Assembly: GCA_027924585.1 (NCBI GenBank)
Contig: BSBM01000059.1
Coordinates: 3,038,001 to 3,102,000 of the forward strand
Length of the DNA stretch: 64,000 nucleotides
Direction of reading: 5' to 3'
Origin: Larix kaempferi
Lineage: Eukaryota > Streptophyta > Pinopsida > Pinales > Pinaceae
The position numbers were made by a program, and so were the translations under genes. Positions 8,899 to 18,561 of the stretch are shown in pieces. The notes under the pieces are model-generated. The model searched no databases. It was not told where the DNA came from and worked only from the letters and a program-made list of their open reading frames with translations. Within the stretch, counting starts at the first letter, position 1. Each line of letters starts with the position of its first letter.

Positions 8899-11382
8899 AT
8901 GGAGGAAGCACTTGCAGCGATCCAAACCAAACTCCAAGATCTGGATGAAAATTTTTTCAGCCTCCATCTTCAGCATTCAGCCATGAACAATACCAGACAA
9001 CCAGAATCTTTTGCAGCCACCAGGTTCTCTGCTTCTAGCAATTTTCGTGGGCCGAAGCTTGATTTTCCTCGCTTCAATGGTACTGATCCGACTGGATGGA
9101 TATACCGAGCAGAACAATATCTCAGAATGCATAATACTTTTGATGTTCAGAAAGTTCCACTTGCATCCTTTCATTTGGAACAGGAATCCCTTCAATGGTA
9201 CCGTTGGTACATCAAAGCTCATCCCGAGCCAAACTGGACAGATTTTTGCCAACTCATTTTGCCACGATTTGGTCCTAGTGCTTTTGACGACTTCACAAGA
9301 GCACTCACTAAACTTCACCAAACTGGCACAGTGAGAGAGTATCAGATGGAATTTGAGAAACTAGCCAATCACACAGAAGGATTGTCTGATGAATTCTACA
9401 GGAGTTGTTTTATCAGTGGTCTCAAGGATGAAATCCGCTCAGAGGTCAAAATGTTTTGTCCCAACACAATGATGGAAGTCCTAGGGTTGGCTAAGTTGGC
9501 CGAGGACAAGATCGCAGCTCAACAACGCTCCAAACCCACCGTTGTTCCCTTCAGAAATATGGGTTCCCAACGACCTCCCATCACGCCTGCTCCTCAACCA
9601 ACTCCTATCAAGCATTTGTCTGAAATAGAAATGCAAGCACACCGAGAAAAAGGGCTTTGCTATAATTGTGATGAGAAATTCACTCGGGGACATAGATGTG
9701 TTCAACAAAAGCTCTATATCTTGGATGTGGATTCTCCGCCTGCCTTAGAACTTGGTGAAGAAGCTACAGATACAGTAGATGATCCGGTCGACATGCAACA
9801 CCCGCCTGTTGACACCCAATCTCAGGATGACCCACCCGAGATCTCTCTCCATGCTGTAACTGGCGTCACCACCCCACAAACAATGCGGGTCAGGGGATAC
9901 TTCAAGAAGCTCCCTCTTACCATACTCATTGATTCTGGTAGCACTCATAACTTCATTGACCCTCGAATTGCCAAACAGGCTGATTGTTTTGTCCATCCTT
10001 GCTCCAACTTTGAAGTCATGGTTGCCAATGGGGGCACCTTACCTTGCAAGGGGAAGTGTCACAATGTGCGTATCTCTATGGAAGATTATAACCTATGCTC
10101 CGACATGTTTGACTTGTCCTTAGGCGGATGTGATGTGGTTTTGGGCGTTCAATGGTTACGCACACTTGGCCCCATCTTATGGGATTTTGCTGAACTCTGG
10201 ATGCAGTTTAACGTCAATGGAGCACAACACAAATTTCGGGGCTTACAACCAGGGTCTCTCTGCATCATCAGTTCACATCGCCTGGAAAAAATCCTTAAGA
10301 AGAATTCACATGGTGTCATCGCTCAGCTCAATTCAATTCAGATGCACCCATCAACAGTCTCCACTACTTCCTTGGATATATATGCAGGTATCCTTGTTGA
10401 ACCAATGAGCTTGCTGCCTTCAAGAGACCTTTCCGGTAAGAATGTAACCACATCTACCTCTGAGCAGGAAATGATGGCTATTTTGCATGCAGTACAGAAG
10501 TGGCAGCCATACCTATTAGGCAATTATTTCTGCATCAAGACTGATCTCCCGAGTCTGGAAAATTTTCTGGAACAATGGGTCTCCTCCCCAACACACCTGC
10601 AATGGGTTATCCAACTCATGGGTTATCCCTATGTGATCACTTACAAGAAGGGTAAGGACAATATGGTGGAAGATGCTCCTTCTCGCACAATTGATGACCC
10701 AGTTTCTCTTACATCTCTTTCTCTGCTTGTTCCAAATTGGTTGCCATATGTTCAACAGGGCTATCTCTTCTATGATCTCCATGCTTCTTCATCAACATGG
10801 CACTCTGGGTTCTGCAAAATGTATGACCAGGAACAATGTAACTTCTTTTGGCTGGGACTAAAAATGACAATTCAACAGCTGGTGGCTAACGATGATACTT
10901 TCCAAGTCAACAAGGGGGAACCGACACTCCTTTCGGGATTGATCAAACCCTTGCCCATCACTACACAGCTTTGGACAAGTATTTCTATGGATTTCCTAGC
11001 AGCACTCTGGTGGTACAATACCACATCTCAAAGGACACCATATGAAGCAGTCTATGGACAAACACCGCCAGTTCTTCTTCCATACACCCTTAGCAGCTCC
11101 CCAGTTCAGGAAATTGACTCAGTTCTTCGAAACCGCGATCAGATTCTTCTCATTCTGCAGGACAATCTTCACATGGCCAGAACTTGCCTGAAACAACAAG
11201 CCGATCAACACCGTTCTGAGCGCATTTTCCACGCAGCTGACAGGGTTCTTCTTCATCTACATCCTTCCAAGCAATCCTCCTTGACACTCCAAAGGGGTCA
11301 GTGGCCCGAAATGCAAACCAAGGATGCTACCGGGGAACCACTCCTTCAGATTCTGCAGCAATTTCTCCAACCAAAGCTTTGA
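8899..11382 (+). CDS. Gypsy Gag-protease-(RNaseH/IN remnants) polyprotein without RT and integrase core
   Basis: 827 codons, ATG to TGA, unbroken. Residues ~50-210 are a plant gypsy Gag (FPRFNGTDPTGWIYRAEQY, LPRFG, YQMEFEKLANHTEGL). A zinc knuckle CYNCDEKFTRGHRC begins at residue 254. The protease has LIDSGSTHNFID with Asp 345 and a later DVVLGVQWL. RT, including any YxDD box, is absent. At ~517-597 an RNase H remnant is visible (STSEQEMMAILHAVQKW, YLLG, YKKGKDNMVEDAPSR). Integrase is reduced: FFWLGLKMTIQQLV, a knuckle whose two Cys are lost (NDDTFQVNK), PLPITTQLWTSISMDF (Asp 698), then a direct jump to YNTTSQRTPYEAVYG near residue 703, removing the second Asp and the Glu. Multiple domain losses kept one frame. 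It is either translated as a truncated polyprotein or recently decayed. Confidence 0.85.
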   Translation: MEEALAAIQTKLQDLDENFFSLHLQHSAMNNTRQPESFAATRFSASSNFRGPKLDFPRFNGTDPTGWIYRAEQYLRMHNTFDVQKVPLASFHLEQESLQWYRWYIKAHPEPNWTDFCQLILPRFGPSAFDDFTRALTKLHQTGTVREYQMEFEKLANHTEGLSDEFYRSCFISGLKDEIRSEVKMFCPNTMMEVLGLAKLAEDKIAAQQRSKPTVVPFRNMGSQRPPITPAPQPTPIKHLSEIEMQAHREKGLCYNCDEKFTRGHRCVQQKLYILDVDSPPALELGEEATDTVDDPVDMQHPPVDTQSQDDPPEISLHAVTGVTTPQTMRVRGYFKKLPLTILIDSGSTHNFIDPRIAKQADCFVHPCSNFEVMVANGGTLPCKGKCHNVRISMEDYNLCSDMFDLSLGGCDVVLGVQWLRTLGPILWDFAELWMQFNVNGAQHKFRGLQPGSLCIISSHRLEKILKKNSHGVIAQLNSIQMHPSTVSTTSLDIYAGILVEPMSLLPSRDLSGKNVTTSTSEQEMMAILHAVQKWQPYLLGNYFCIKTDLPSLENFLEQWVSSPTHLQWVIQLMGYPYVITYKKGKDNMVEDAPSRTIDDPVSLTSLSLLVPNWLPYVQQGYLFYDLHASSSTWHSGFCKMYDQEQCNFFWLGLKMTIQQLVANDDTFQVNKGEPTLLSGLIKPLPITTQLWTSISMDFLAALWWYNTTSQRTPYEAVYGQTPPVLLPYTLSSSPVQEIDSVLRNRDQILLILQDNLHMARTCLKQQADQHRSERIFHAADRVLLHLHPSKQSSLTLQRGQWPEMQTKDATGEPLLQILQQFLQPKL

Positions 11383-11396
11383 GGACAAAGCTTTTT

Positions 11397-11411
11397 CTAA
11401 GGGAGAGGGGA
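11397..11411 (+). other. Polypurine tract
   Basis: A purine-rich stretch, AAGGGAGAGGGGA, lies immediately before the TGTTAG start of the 3' LTR, as expected for plus-strand cDNA priming. Confidence 0.85.
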
Positions 11412-11878
11412 TGTTAGGAACCTATGTCAACCCTTCTCTTTACTATGTTAGTATATTGTTGTTGGACGCATATGCTTTGTAAGTCGTCCCGTAGTATTTG
11501 TTGATCCGTAGTTTATATTAGCCCATAGTATTGACCCATAGTATTGGACGCATATGCTTTGTAAGTCGTCCCGTAGTATTTGTTGATCCGTAGTTTATAT
11601 TAGCCCATAGTATTGACCCATAGTATTGGACGCATATGCTTTGTAAGTCGTCCTGTAGTATTATATGTCCTATGGTTTTGACTCATAGTATTGGGCATAG
11701 ACTTAGTATATAAGTGTGTGTTGAGGTCATTGAAGGCACCGTGAAGTTAATTGTATTGAGCTTGCTCAAAGGAGGTTGCCCCCTCGAAGTGACCCGTGAT
11801 CAATATAAAAGCGATTCTGTTCTATTATTTCTGATATCTCGTGTATTTGCATTAATTCATTATTGCAGGTACATCACA
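11412..11878 (+). repeat. 3' LTR, 467 bp
   Basis: It begins TGTTAGGAACC and ends ACATCACA. It contains an 82 bp tandem repeat in U3 and TATATAAG at 11707-11714. Its last 294 bp match the truncated 5' LTR with 6 differences. Confidence 0.9.
11461..11665 (+). repeat. 82 bp tandem repeat in LTR U3, ~2.5 copies
   Basis: TGGACGCATATGCTTTG occurs at 11463, 11545 and 11627, an exact 82 bp period. Each unit also has an internal CCCATAGTATTG doublet. The 5' LTR keeps only the last partial unit, its break lying within the repeat. Confidence 0.95.
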
Positions 11879-12169
11879 GCAATTAAGAACATTTTTACTG
11901 GTATAACTACTTGGACATGAAACTCTCTTCAGGTTTGCTTGTTAAGTTAGTTTTCTGAAAAACATGATGTGGGGGAGTTGGCATGTTTTATCCTCTGGGA
12001 GACTTGGAAGTCTCATAATCATGGGATTTTTTAAAATAAACATTTTCACCCCTCATTTTGTGCAGGGAAGGCACTTGCAGGTTTCAAATAATTCACAGGA
12101 TTTTCTTTCTTCCATCCTCCATCAATCCCTTACCACATATCTCTGACTCCTCTCAGCTTCGAAGGAGGA
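11879..12169 (+). other. Flank between gypsy LTR and LINE fragment
   Basis: About 290 bp with no recognisable coding signal. It could be the upstream part of the LINE fragment that follows. Confidence 0.3.
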
Positions 12170-12955
12170 TATGCTATGTTCGACGGAGCCTCACAGGCGA
12201 ATGGCAGTTTGTGTGGGGCATGGGCGGTCATATTTTTGGATCCTTCACGACACATTTACCTTTGGTTGAATTGTGGATTTGGAACAAACACCAAGAGTCA
12301 ACTGTGTGCACTATGGTTGTCTTTTTTATACAAAGTACAGGCGGATTTCCCTACAACTCGTGGTTGGTGATTCTCTGGTTATTATAAACTGGTCTAGTGG
12401 TATAGGATCAATTCATGCTATTTATCTTTCTCATTGGATGAAGCAGATCCAGGCTCTTCTGCTAGCGATGCAGGGCATCATTTTTCCCATATTTTCTATG
12501 AAGCCAATTGTTTAGCAGATTCTCTTTCCCAGCGTGGTCTGTTGGCTCGAGAGGGCTTTATAAATTATGAATATTGGGATGATATTTCATTGACTGACTG
12601 GGGGTCTCTATCGATCTATCAGGGCTAGTTTTTGTTCTGGATTTTTTCTTTTTGTATATTTTAGCGGCGGATCCTTTAGATCCTATATATTTTGATCTTC
12701 TTTTTGGTTTGGGTTCCAGTAGCTATTAGGTTGGGGGTGATCTTTCCCTGGTATTGGCAGGTGTGACTTGGCAAGTGTTGCCTTTGGTTTTGATGGGTTT
12801 AGTCTATGTTTTCCTTGGGTCTTGGATATAGGTCTTTGGACACAATGTTATTTCAGCCACTACATTGTGTTTCCTTTTGTGAAGGATCGGGATCTTTTGT
12901 AAACATTTATATACTTTAATTTGAAGTATTGACTTTTTTCTATGTGAAAAAAAAA
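12170..12955 (+). pseudogene. 3' end of L1-type LINE: decayed RNase H domain and 3' tail
   Basis: Three reading-frame pieces join into one plant-type RNase H (the domain at the end of many plant LINE ORF2 proteins). Frame 1 (12176-12370) gives MFDGASQANGSLCGAW with the first catalytic Asp, and GTNTKSQL where the usual Ala-Glu is Ser-Gln. Frame 2 (from ~12355) gives LVVGDSLVIINWSSG. Frame 1 returns near 12470 with EANCLADSLSQRGLL. At least two frameshifts separate them. Stop TAG at 12626-12628 is followed by ~320 bp of 3' UTR and an A-run at 12944-12953, consistent with a 5'-truncated LINE copy. Confidence 0.75.
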
Positions 12956-13667
12956 GTCCTACTCAATCCATGTGAGTGGTCCATAAGAACGAAGCGTTAA
13001 AAAATTAAAATTTCCATTTCCCATAGGAATTTAAAATATTACATTCAACCACTAAATATGTTCAATGTTATCCTGAAGAAACAAAAAAACATGTGGTTCA
13101 AAAATGCTCGGACAATGTATGAGGCTAATACCATATCCAAGTTTCACGTCACATTCACTGGAAGACTCATTGGCGAACCAACCAAACTGGCATAAGATAT
13201 CTCATGCTTGCTTGGATAAACCTCATTAACAGAAGTGGCATTTTTAGTTTTCCCCTAAGTCAACAGATTTGATGCCCTCTTCAGACAGAGACTCTTGACA
13301 AAAATCCAATCATGGTGAAGTTGCGCCAACTACCTTTAAAATTTCATGCTATATCTGGTTGTCGTCAGCTTTTCTAATCATTTGTACTGACGTCAATTCG
13401 TACCGACATCAATCCAAGCATAATGCACTAATTGTTCTGATGGTTCTACTAAATTTAGAACACAAGGTTATAAGTTTATTTTTCACTAAATGTGGCTCAT
13501 TACAACTCATCACGTCACATCACTATCATAGTAACTTGTTAAATGCGGCTGAAGTCCGCCAGCCTCTAAGGGGTAGGGAGGAAAATTCTAGATGGACGTA
13601 AGCAACCAAAAACTAATAAACATTCAAATAAATATTTAAAAATTAAATAAAAAATAAAAAAATAAAA

Positions 13668-13703
<36 letters not shown>

Positions 13704-13889
13704 AAAAATTAAAACTTTTAAAAACTAGAAAATTTTGCCATGTATATGGATATTAATATGAAGCACCAATTCATATATTGTCCCTTGCATCAACATAATA
13801 AATTCATATCAAATTCTCTATCTAGATTGTAACACCCATCTCCATATGTTTGCCCAATATAATATTTTACAAAATTACATATAAAGTAA
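12956..13889. other. AT-rich unassigned DNA with low-complexity block
   Basis: No coding signal. 13615-13700 is A/T low-complexity ending in an (AT)n run at about 13671-13699. Confidence 0.5.
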
Positions 13890-14095
13890 TAATAATAATA
13901 TTAGCCCCTAATGTGTAAATGAGTTGGCAATAGCATTGTTAAGGTACTCCTTGCGAAGTAGCGAGTTCAAACCTCAAATAGCCTACGCACCTGTGTGAGT
14001 GCACTTGGAGGTTATAGTGGCGACAAACCGGAATCGATCTCATGTCACACGAGTATGAGCCCAGCCCAATTACCAATTCCTCCACATACCAAAAA
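13890..14095 (-). repeat. Possible tRNA-derived SINE
   Basis: On the minus strand TTGGTAATTGGG (14065-14076) resembles a pol III A box and GATCGATTCCGG (14028-14039) a B box, with GGGCTCATAC between them. The A-B gap of 25 nt is shorter than the usual 30-35. The minus-strand end runs into an ATT-type microsatellite near 13890. The plus strand also offers TTGGCAATAGCATTG and GAGTTCAAACCTC (13931-13976), so orientation is uncertain. Confidence 0.4.
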
Positions 14096-16479
14096 CAAAA
14101 GTAATAATAACAATGTTTAAATATCATTGATACTTTTTTATTGTTTTTATATGTTGATTGTAGTCAATGAATTTATACATCCTAGACATTGCACATATAG
14201 TAGTTAGGTTTAGGCATTGCATAGAGGGTAATTAGGTGCATCTACATCATGTGTCACGAAAAATTGGAAAAAAAAAACTCTCCTCCATAAAAATGAGAAA
14301 GAAAAAAATTAAAAGGGAATCATTATAATAAAATAAACTAGCATAGATCCATCTAAACTCTAGATCTATAAAGCATCAAGTGGGGTCAAATATTTTGAGA
14401 TGCATATATTTTTCCAATTTTTGTACTTTAAAGACTTGCATCTTGAAAGCTTTGATCCCACTAAGCACTTTATAAATATGAAGTTTAGATGAATTTATGC
14501 TAGTATATATATTATTATATACATTCTTACATCTACAATTGATACTAACTTTAGGGCTAATAATAACCATCGAGAAGTGGTGCATTAAATGGTGTATATA
14601 TTATGAAATCTACATTTTGTGCAATGGTACATTAAATGGTGTATACATGAATTTATACACTATCAAATATGACTATGTATATATTATTTATTGCACCGCT
14701 ACTTGATGCTTATTGTTTGCCACCCTAAGATGGATTAAGTATGCTCTATGACAAGAATCCAAAGGCAATTTGTCCCAAGCAAAGCAAGAGGAGTATTTAG
14801 AGACAAGGAGAGGTGGTATAGTGTGGGGATCTAAAAGTAATTTGGGCCCAATGGAAATGAGATGAGTATTTAAAGATAAAGAAGGTGATATGGTGTATAT
14901 TAGACTTTAATTGTTGAGTCATAAAACAAAATATCATAAAGCTTAAAAATGAAAGGGTTCGTTGAGTCATCAAACAAAATATCAAAAAGCTTTTCATAAA
15001 GCTTAAAAATGGAAGGGGTCGTGAAGGATTGCTAGTTGTTACCATCGACAGCATGAATGATGTTGGAGTCGACTTCATTGTGACACACAAAACCCTCTAA
15101 ATCAAGGGGTGGATAAGTAGGTTTGATGTTGATGCTTACATCTATGTGTGCATGAAACACAAGTTCCATGTTCAGCCTTCTATGATATGTCAAAGTTGTT
15201 GTTCCATTACCCAAACTTTGTTTTCAATGATTAGTAGTTTCCTCCATGCTAAAGTCTTTGATCTAGTCAAATGATGAAATTGCGAGTGAATAAAGGGAAT
15301 ATTACTCTCAACATCCTAAAGGAAAATGTCAGCCTCTTTCAACTCGTTCGACATACCTTTTAATACCTGGTACTCACCAATTATCTCTCACCTCAACTCA
15401 ACAACCATATTTTGCGCAAAATCAATTATGTTATCAATTACATTCTTTATTCCCCTCATATTGATTTTAGTTTCCCTCGCTATTTGGTAAGGACAATGCT
15501 TCATGTTAGGATCAAGCTCTTGCCGCCATAATATATTTGTCGAATATTACTCTTTTAAATTGCGAACAGTTAGAAAGGCAAAACTATAATCACAAGAGAA
15601 ACTATATTTATGGACCATCTCTTGATTTCCAACAAGAGCCATGAGGTGGCAATGTCTTTGACATTGTCACTAGCTCAAAAGCGATGCTCGTGCATGTCTT
15701 TGTGTATTTAATGATATATGTGTTCTCAATCTTAGTGTTTTTCCTCTCATATGTGTGCATTTTTGAATGTCTACAGTGAGCTTTATTTGTTCTCTTTCTC
15801 TTGTTTTTTTCAATATGTACACACAATTCATTTGCTAATTTAACCTTTGTAATTGCATTACAATTCATGGAAAGCTACCTCAAGATATATATTCATGGTT
15901 GGAGAAAAAAACCAATGCCTGTAAAAAGCAATGTTGTTGGACTAGAACATACCAAAATATGTTAGCAACCAATTCATTCTTGAAGGGGAAAATAAAAACA
16001 TGGAGACAACCATGCTTTCTTGTTACTATGCTGGACAAAAGAATATCATGAGAGAATCTATTGAGAAACAAATGCACGACATGAAATGTCATTTTTAATG
16101 GCTTGCACAAGTTACCCAACTATGCAACAAGGACAGATTGAAGGACCCCTTTTGAAATTCAACATGCAGGACAAAAGTTTGAGGCTATCATAATGCCTTT
16201 TGCTGTCGTCTGTTTTGCGCAAGGATTTTTGTCGTGGAAGGGGGTTTGTGTGGGTGACAGTCTAGAACCAAAAAATATTGGATAAAGAGATCCATATCTG
16301 GGTTTATTATATCACGACATTTGTGGAAGAAATATGAGACATTCGAACATGGAGTAGCACGACAATTTTTCAGTTGTGAGGACAACCAGTAGCAATGCAT
16401 GGAGGTATGTCACTTCTCCCCATTTGTGAGAAAATATGGTATCCCCTCCATGCAATGATTTGACTGCTAGAATCTATGG
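14096..16479. other. Unassigned AT-rich region
   Basis: No gene recognised. GCATTAAATGGTGTATA occurs twice near 14581 and 14629. A local duplication of TTGAGTCATMAAACAAAAT with a following AAGCTTAAAAATG lies at 14924-15020. On the minus strand, 15540-15280 reads as a Lys/Glu-rich peptide with two stops (ARETKINMRGIKNVIDNIID then GEYQVLKGMSNELKEADIFL), possibly a coding relic of unknown origin. Confidence 0.4.
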
Positions 16480-16575
16480 AGGTGTAGATACCCCACCCCC
16501 GTCCCAATTTGAACCTGTACCCTCCTAGGAGGGAACACATGTTCTTAATCCATTAGGCACACTTAACTTGTATAT
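16480..16575 (-). repeat. tRNA-like module, probable SINE head or tRNA pseudogene
   Basis: On the minus strand TGCCTAATGG (16550-16559) matches the A box TRGYNNANNGG pattern and GGTTCAAATTGG (16504-16515) resembles the B box. The 34 nt gap is the normal tRNA distance. Between them CCCTCCTAGGAGGG is a self-complementary arm in the anticodon-stem position. No intact cloverleaf with a CCA-ready acceptor stem was found, so a SINE promoter region is more likely than a working tRNA gene. Confidence 0.55.
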
Positions 16576-16902
16576 GTTACAGTCATAACCCATAATCCAT
16601 TTTAACACTTATTTTGAATATGTTTGAAAAAAGAGTATTACTCTCATGAGCAATGGATATGTAGCTTTTGGTTGGAGAATTTAAGAAGTCTTATGGAAAC
16701 TTAGGAATCTTGTGGGTATTTATATTTTTTAATGGAGTAAGGTAATTGTTAGACATTTTGCACTTTTTGGGCCCTTTTTGCTAGAATCCGACGACAAATC
16801 GTTGTTGAAATCGCGAGTTTTCATTGTTGAAATTGCTTTTCTTGATTGCATAAATGGATTTAGTGCCCTCCAAAACCCTTGGGCACCCCAATTATGTAAT
16901 TT

Positions 16903-16933
<31 letters not shown>

Positions 16934-17076
16934 GCAATTTTAACAATTTCAACTGGATTTCGAGAAAGAAAAATTGCTAGAAAAACGATGCAAAAAATCT
17001 AATGTTTATCTTACCCTTTTGTTAATTGAATGTCTAGCTTTGTTAATCCACTATTGAACATAAAATTAATATCATC
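16576..17076. other. Unassigned AT-rich DNA with (TA)n run
   Basis: No gene. A (TA)n microsatellite spans about 16908-16935. Confidence 0.6.
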
Positions 17077-17253
17077 CGACATTTTGGAGTTTTCACTGCG
17101 ATGGAAAAAATAGAACAATCAACGTTTGGAACCCACCATTGAGGCTCATCATCAGGACAAAGACTGAAAACCGGTCCTGATGATGAGCCTCAGTGGTGGG
17201 TTCAAAACATTGATTGTTCTGGTTTTTCCATCCGTGAAAATTCCAAAATGACG
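17077..17253. repeat. Long imperfect palindrome with head-to-head hammerhead-like cores
   Basis: Left arm 17077-17158 and right arm 17174-17253 pair with about 9 mismatches over ~80 bp around a 15 nt loop. Each arm, read 5' to 3' away from the loop, starts GTCCTGATGATGAGCC. It contains CTGATGA (plus 17177-17183; minus 17155-17149), a short stem GAGCC / GGTTC, and then AAAAC (plus) or CAAAC (minus), each one base from the GAAAC of a hammerhead ribozyme. The minus arm continues CGTTGATTGTTC. Penelope-like retroelements are known to carry such motifs. A fold-back MITE or a hairpin RNA precursor is the alternative. Confidence 0.6.
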
Positions 17254-18189
17254 AACAACAAGATCTCCTGCGAATTCTCAATTCACATTAGAAAATTAAT
17301 AGTTATATGACCTAATTAAAGATTCACGACAAATTAATATTTTCTCATGGATGGATATTGAGTAGCTATTTTTTAAATTTCCACATTAAATTTTGGTAAG
17401 CCCATTAAGGATGATGAACACACAATGTTGTTAGTCAATTTGAAGATAGTCAATATAATTCTCATTCGAAGCATTGTATGAGTTTGGACAATGGATAGAT
17501 CAACTTTTAGGTAACATCTCTACATTTCAAAGTAGTTACGCATTGAGTTATATACACTTTCCATATTATATAACCAATTAATGTAGCTACGATTCATGCT
17601 ACTCTGTACCGTACTTCCAATGTAATATTGATTTCAATTTGAATTTATTATAAAATATAATTCCACTAATAAAAAATATTTTGATTAAAAAGTGTATAGT
17701 CAAATTTAAGTAACCATATCATAAGCATAAAACATTAAGTTTTATAATTTATAGATTACTATTTATATATAATTTTAATATTACATTGAAGCTAAAGAAC
17801 AAATATCTTTATGTTTGTATAATTTTTAGATTACTATTTATATATAATTTCAAAGTCATATTTAAGTTAAACAACAAATTGGTATATAAGATCCTTTTAT
17901 TTCTTAAATTTTTAGATCACTATTTATATATAATTTTAATGTCTTTTTTTTTTCCAGAAAAAAAAAATAAAAATAAAATAAAAAATAAAAAAAATGTACT
18001 TTTGTTATTTCTGGGAAATCAAAAAGTACATAAACACTTCAAGGCTTTTAATCCTTGATACTTGTCAAAAAATGTTATAGAGTGACCATCTATCACTGCA
18101 TCGTTAAAAAGCAAAAACAAGCTTTCAGATTGTTATTTTCTATCTGTCCTATGCATCTCGGTGCATTGCATCCTTTTTACAAAAAAAGT
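17254..18189. other. Unassigned AT-rich region with short degenerate tandem repeat
   Basis: AGATTACTATTTATATATAA-type words recur at 17753, 17828 and 17914, spacing 75-86 bp. A-rich low complexity lies at 17955-17995. No gene is supported. Confidence 0.5.
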
Positions 18190-18560
18190 CATATGTCATG
18201 ACTCAAAAACAACCTAGTCAGCTTCAGAAAGGAAAGAAAGTAAATGACCAGAAAGGACGAAAGTATCTTCTATCCATTCTTCCCAACAAAGTACTCCGGG
18301 GATACCATTAAGTGCAACTTTCGATAGGGAATCTGCTATATCATTGTTCACTCTATAAGTATGCTCGATTGAGAAATTACTAAAGCTTTCCATCAGAATT
18401 GAAATTCTAAGGCACCGGTGTTGAAAATAAGTGTTTTCCAGCTTAGCTTGCTTGTTTGCCCACTTGACTATAACCATGGAGTCTCCCATAATTCTGATAG
18501 AGTCAATGCCACATAATGATGCAGCTTTTAGTAAACCCCTTTAATGTCATCCAAGTTATT
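18190..18560 (-). pseudogene. LINE RNase H fragment (second copy)
   Basis: Minus-strand reading from ~18545 gives GLLKAASLCGIDSIRIMGDS, then VIVKWANKQ, and ends VNNDIADSLSKVALNG and CWEEWIEDTF. This is the C-terminal half of the plant LINE RNase H: catalytic Asp in MGDS, and ADSLSK where ADxLAK is usual. The part from 18489 to 18214 is open. The N-terminal DGA segment is missing. It lies directly downstream, on the same strand, of another LINE tail. Confidence 0.7.
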
Positions 18561-18561
18561 T

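Larger units (their letters stand above)
7568..11878 (+). mobile_element. Ty3/gypsy LTR retrotransposon, non-autonomous, 5' LTR truncated
   Basis: Order on the plus strand: truncated 5' LTR (7568-7861), PBS (7864-7875), leader with tandem repeats, one 827-codon ORF, PPT (near 11397-11411) and complete 3' LTR (11412-11878). The shared 294 bp of the two LTRs differ at 6 positions by my count (98% identity), so the insertion is young compared with its surroundings. The 5' LTR lacks its TG end, so no target duplication can be tested. The ORF lacks RT and the integrase core, so movement would need help from a relative. The gag and PBS type suggest a chromovirus-like gypsy lineage, which is an inference. 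Confidence 0.85.

Noticed and set aside
8647-8976. Minus-strand ORF with Phe runs
   Set aside because: The Phe runs are the A-tracts of the leader repeats on the opposite strand.
16504-16559. Functional tRNA gene
   Set aside because: A and B box spacing fits, but no intact acceptor stem or standard anticodon loop could be drawn.
17077-17253. microRNA precursor
   Set aside because: The arms could fold as a long hairpin, but no miRNA family is recognised and the hammerhead-order motifs fit better. Not excluded without small-RNA data.
17093-17281. Short minus-strand ORF across the palindrome
   Set aside because: It only reflects the paired arms; no protein family, and the palindrome explains the sequence.
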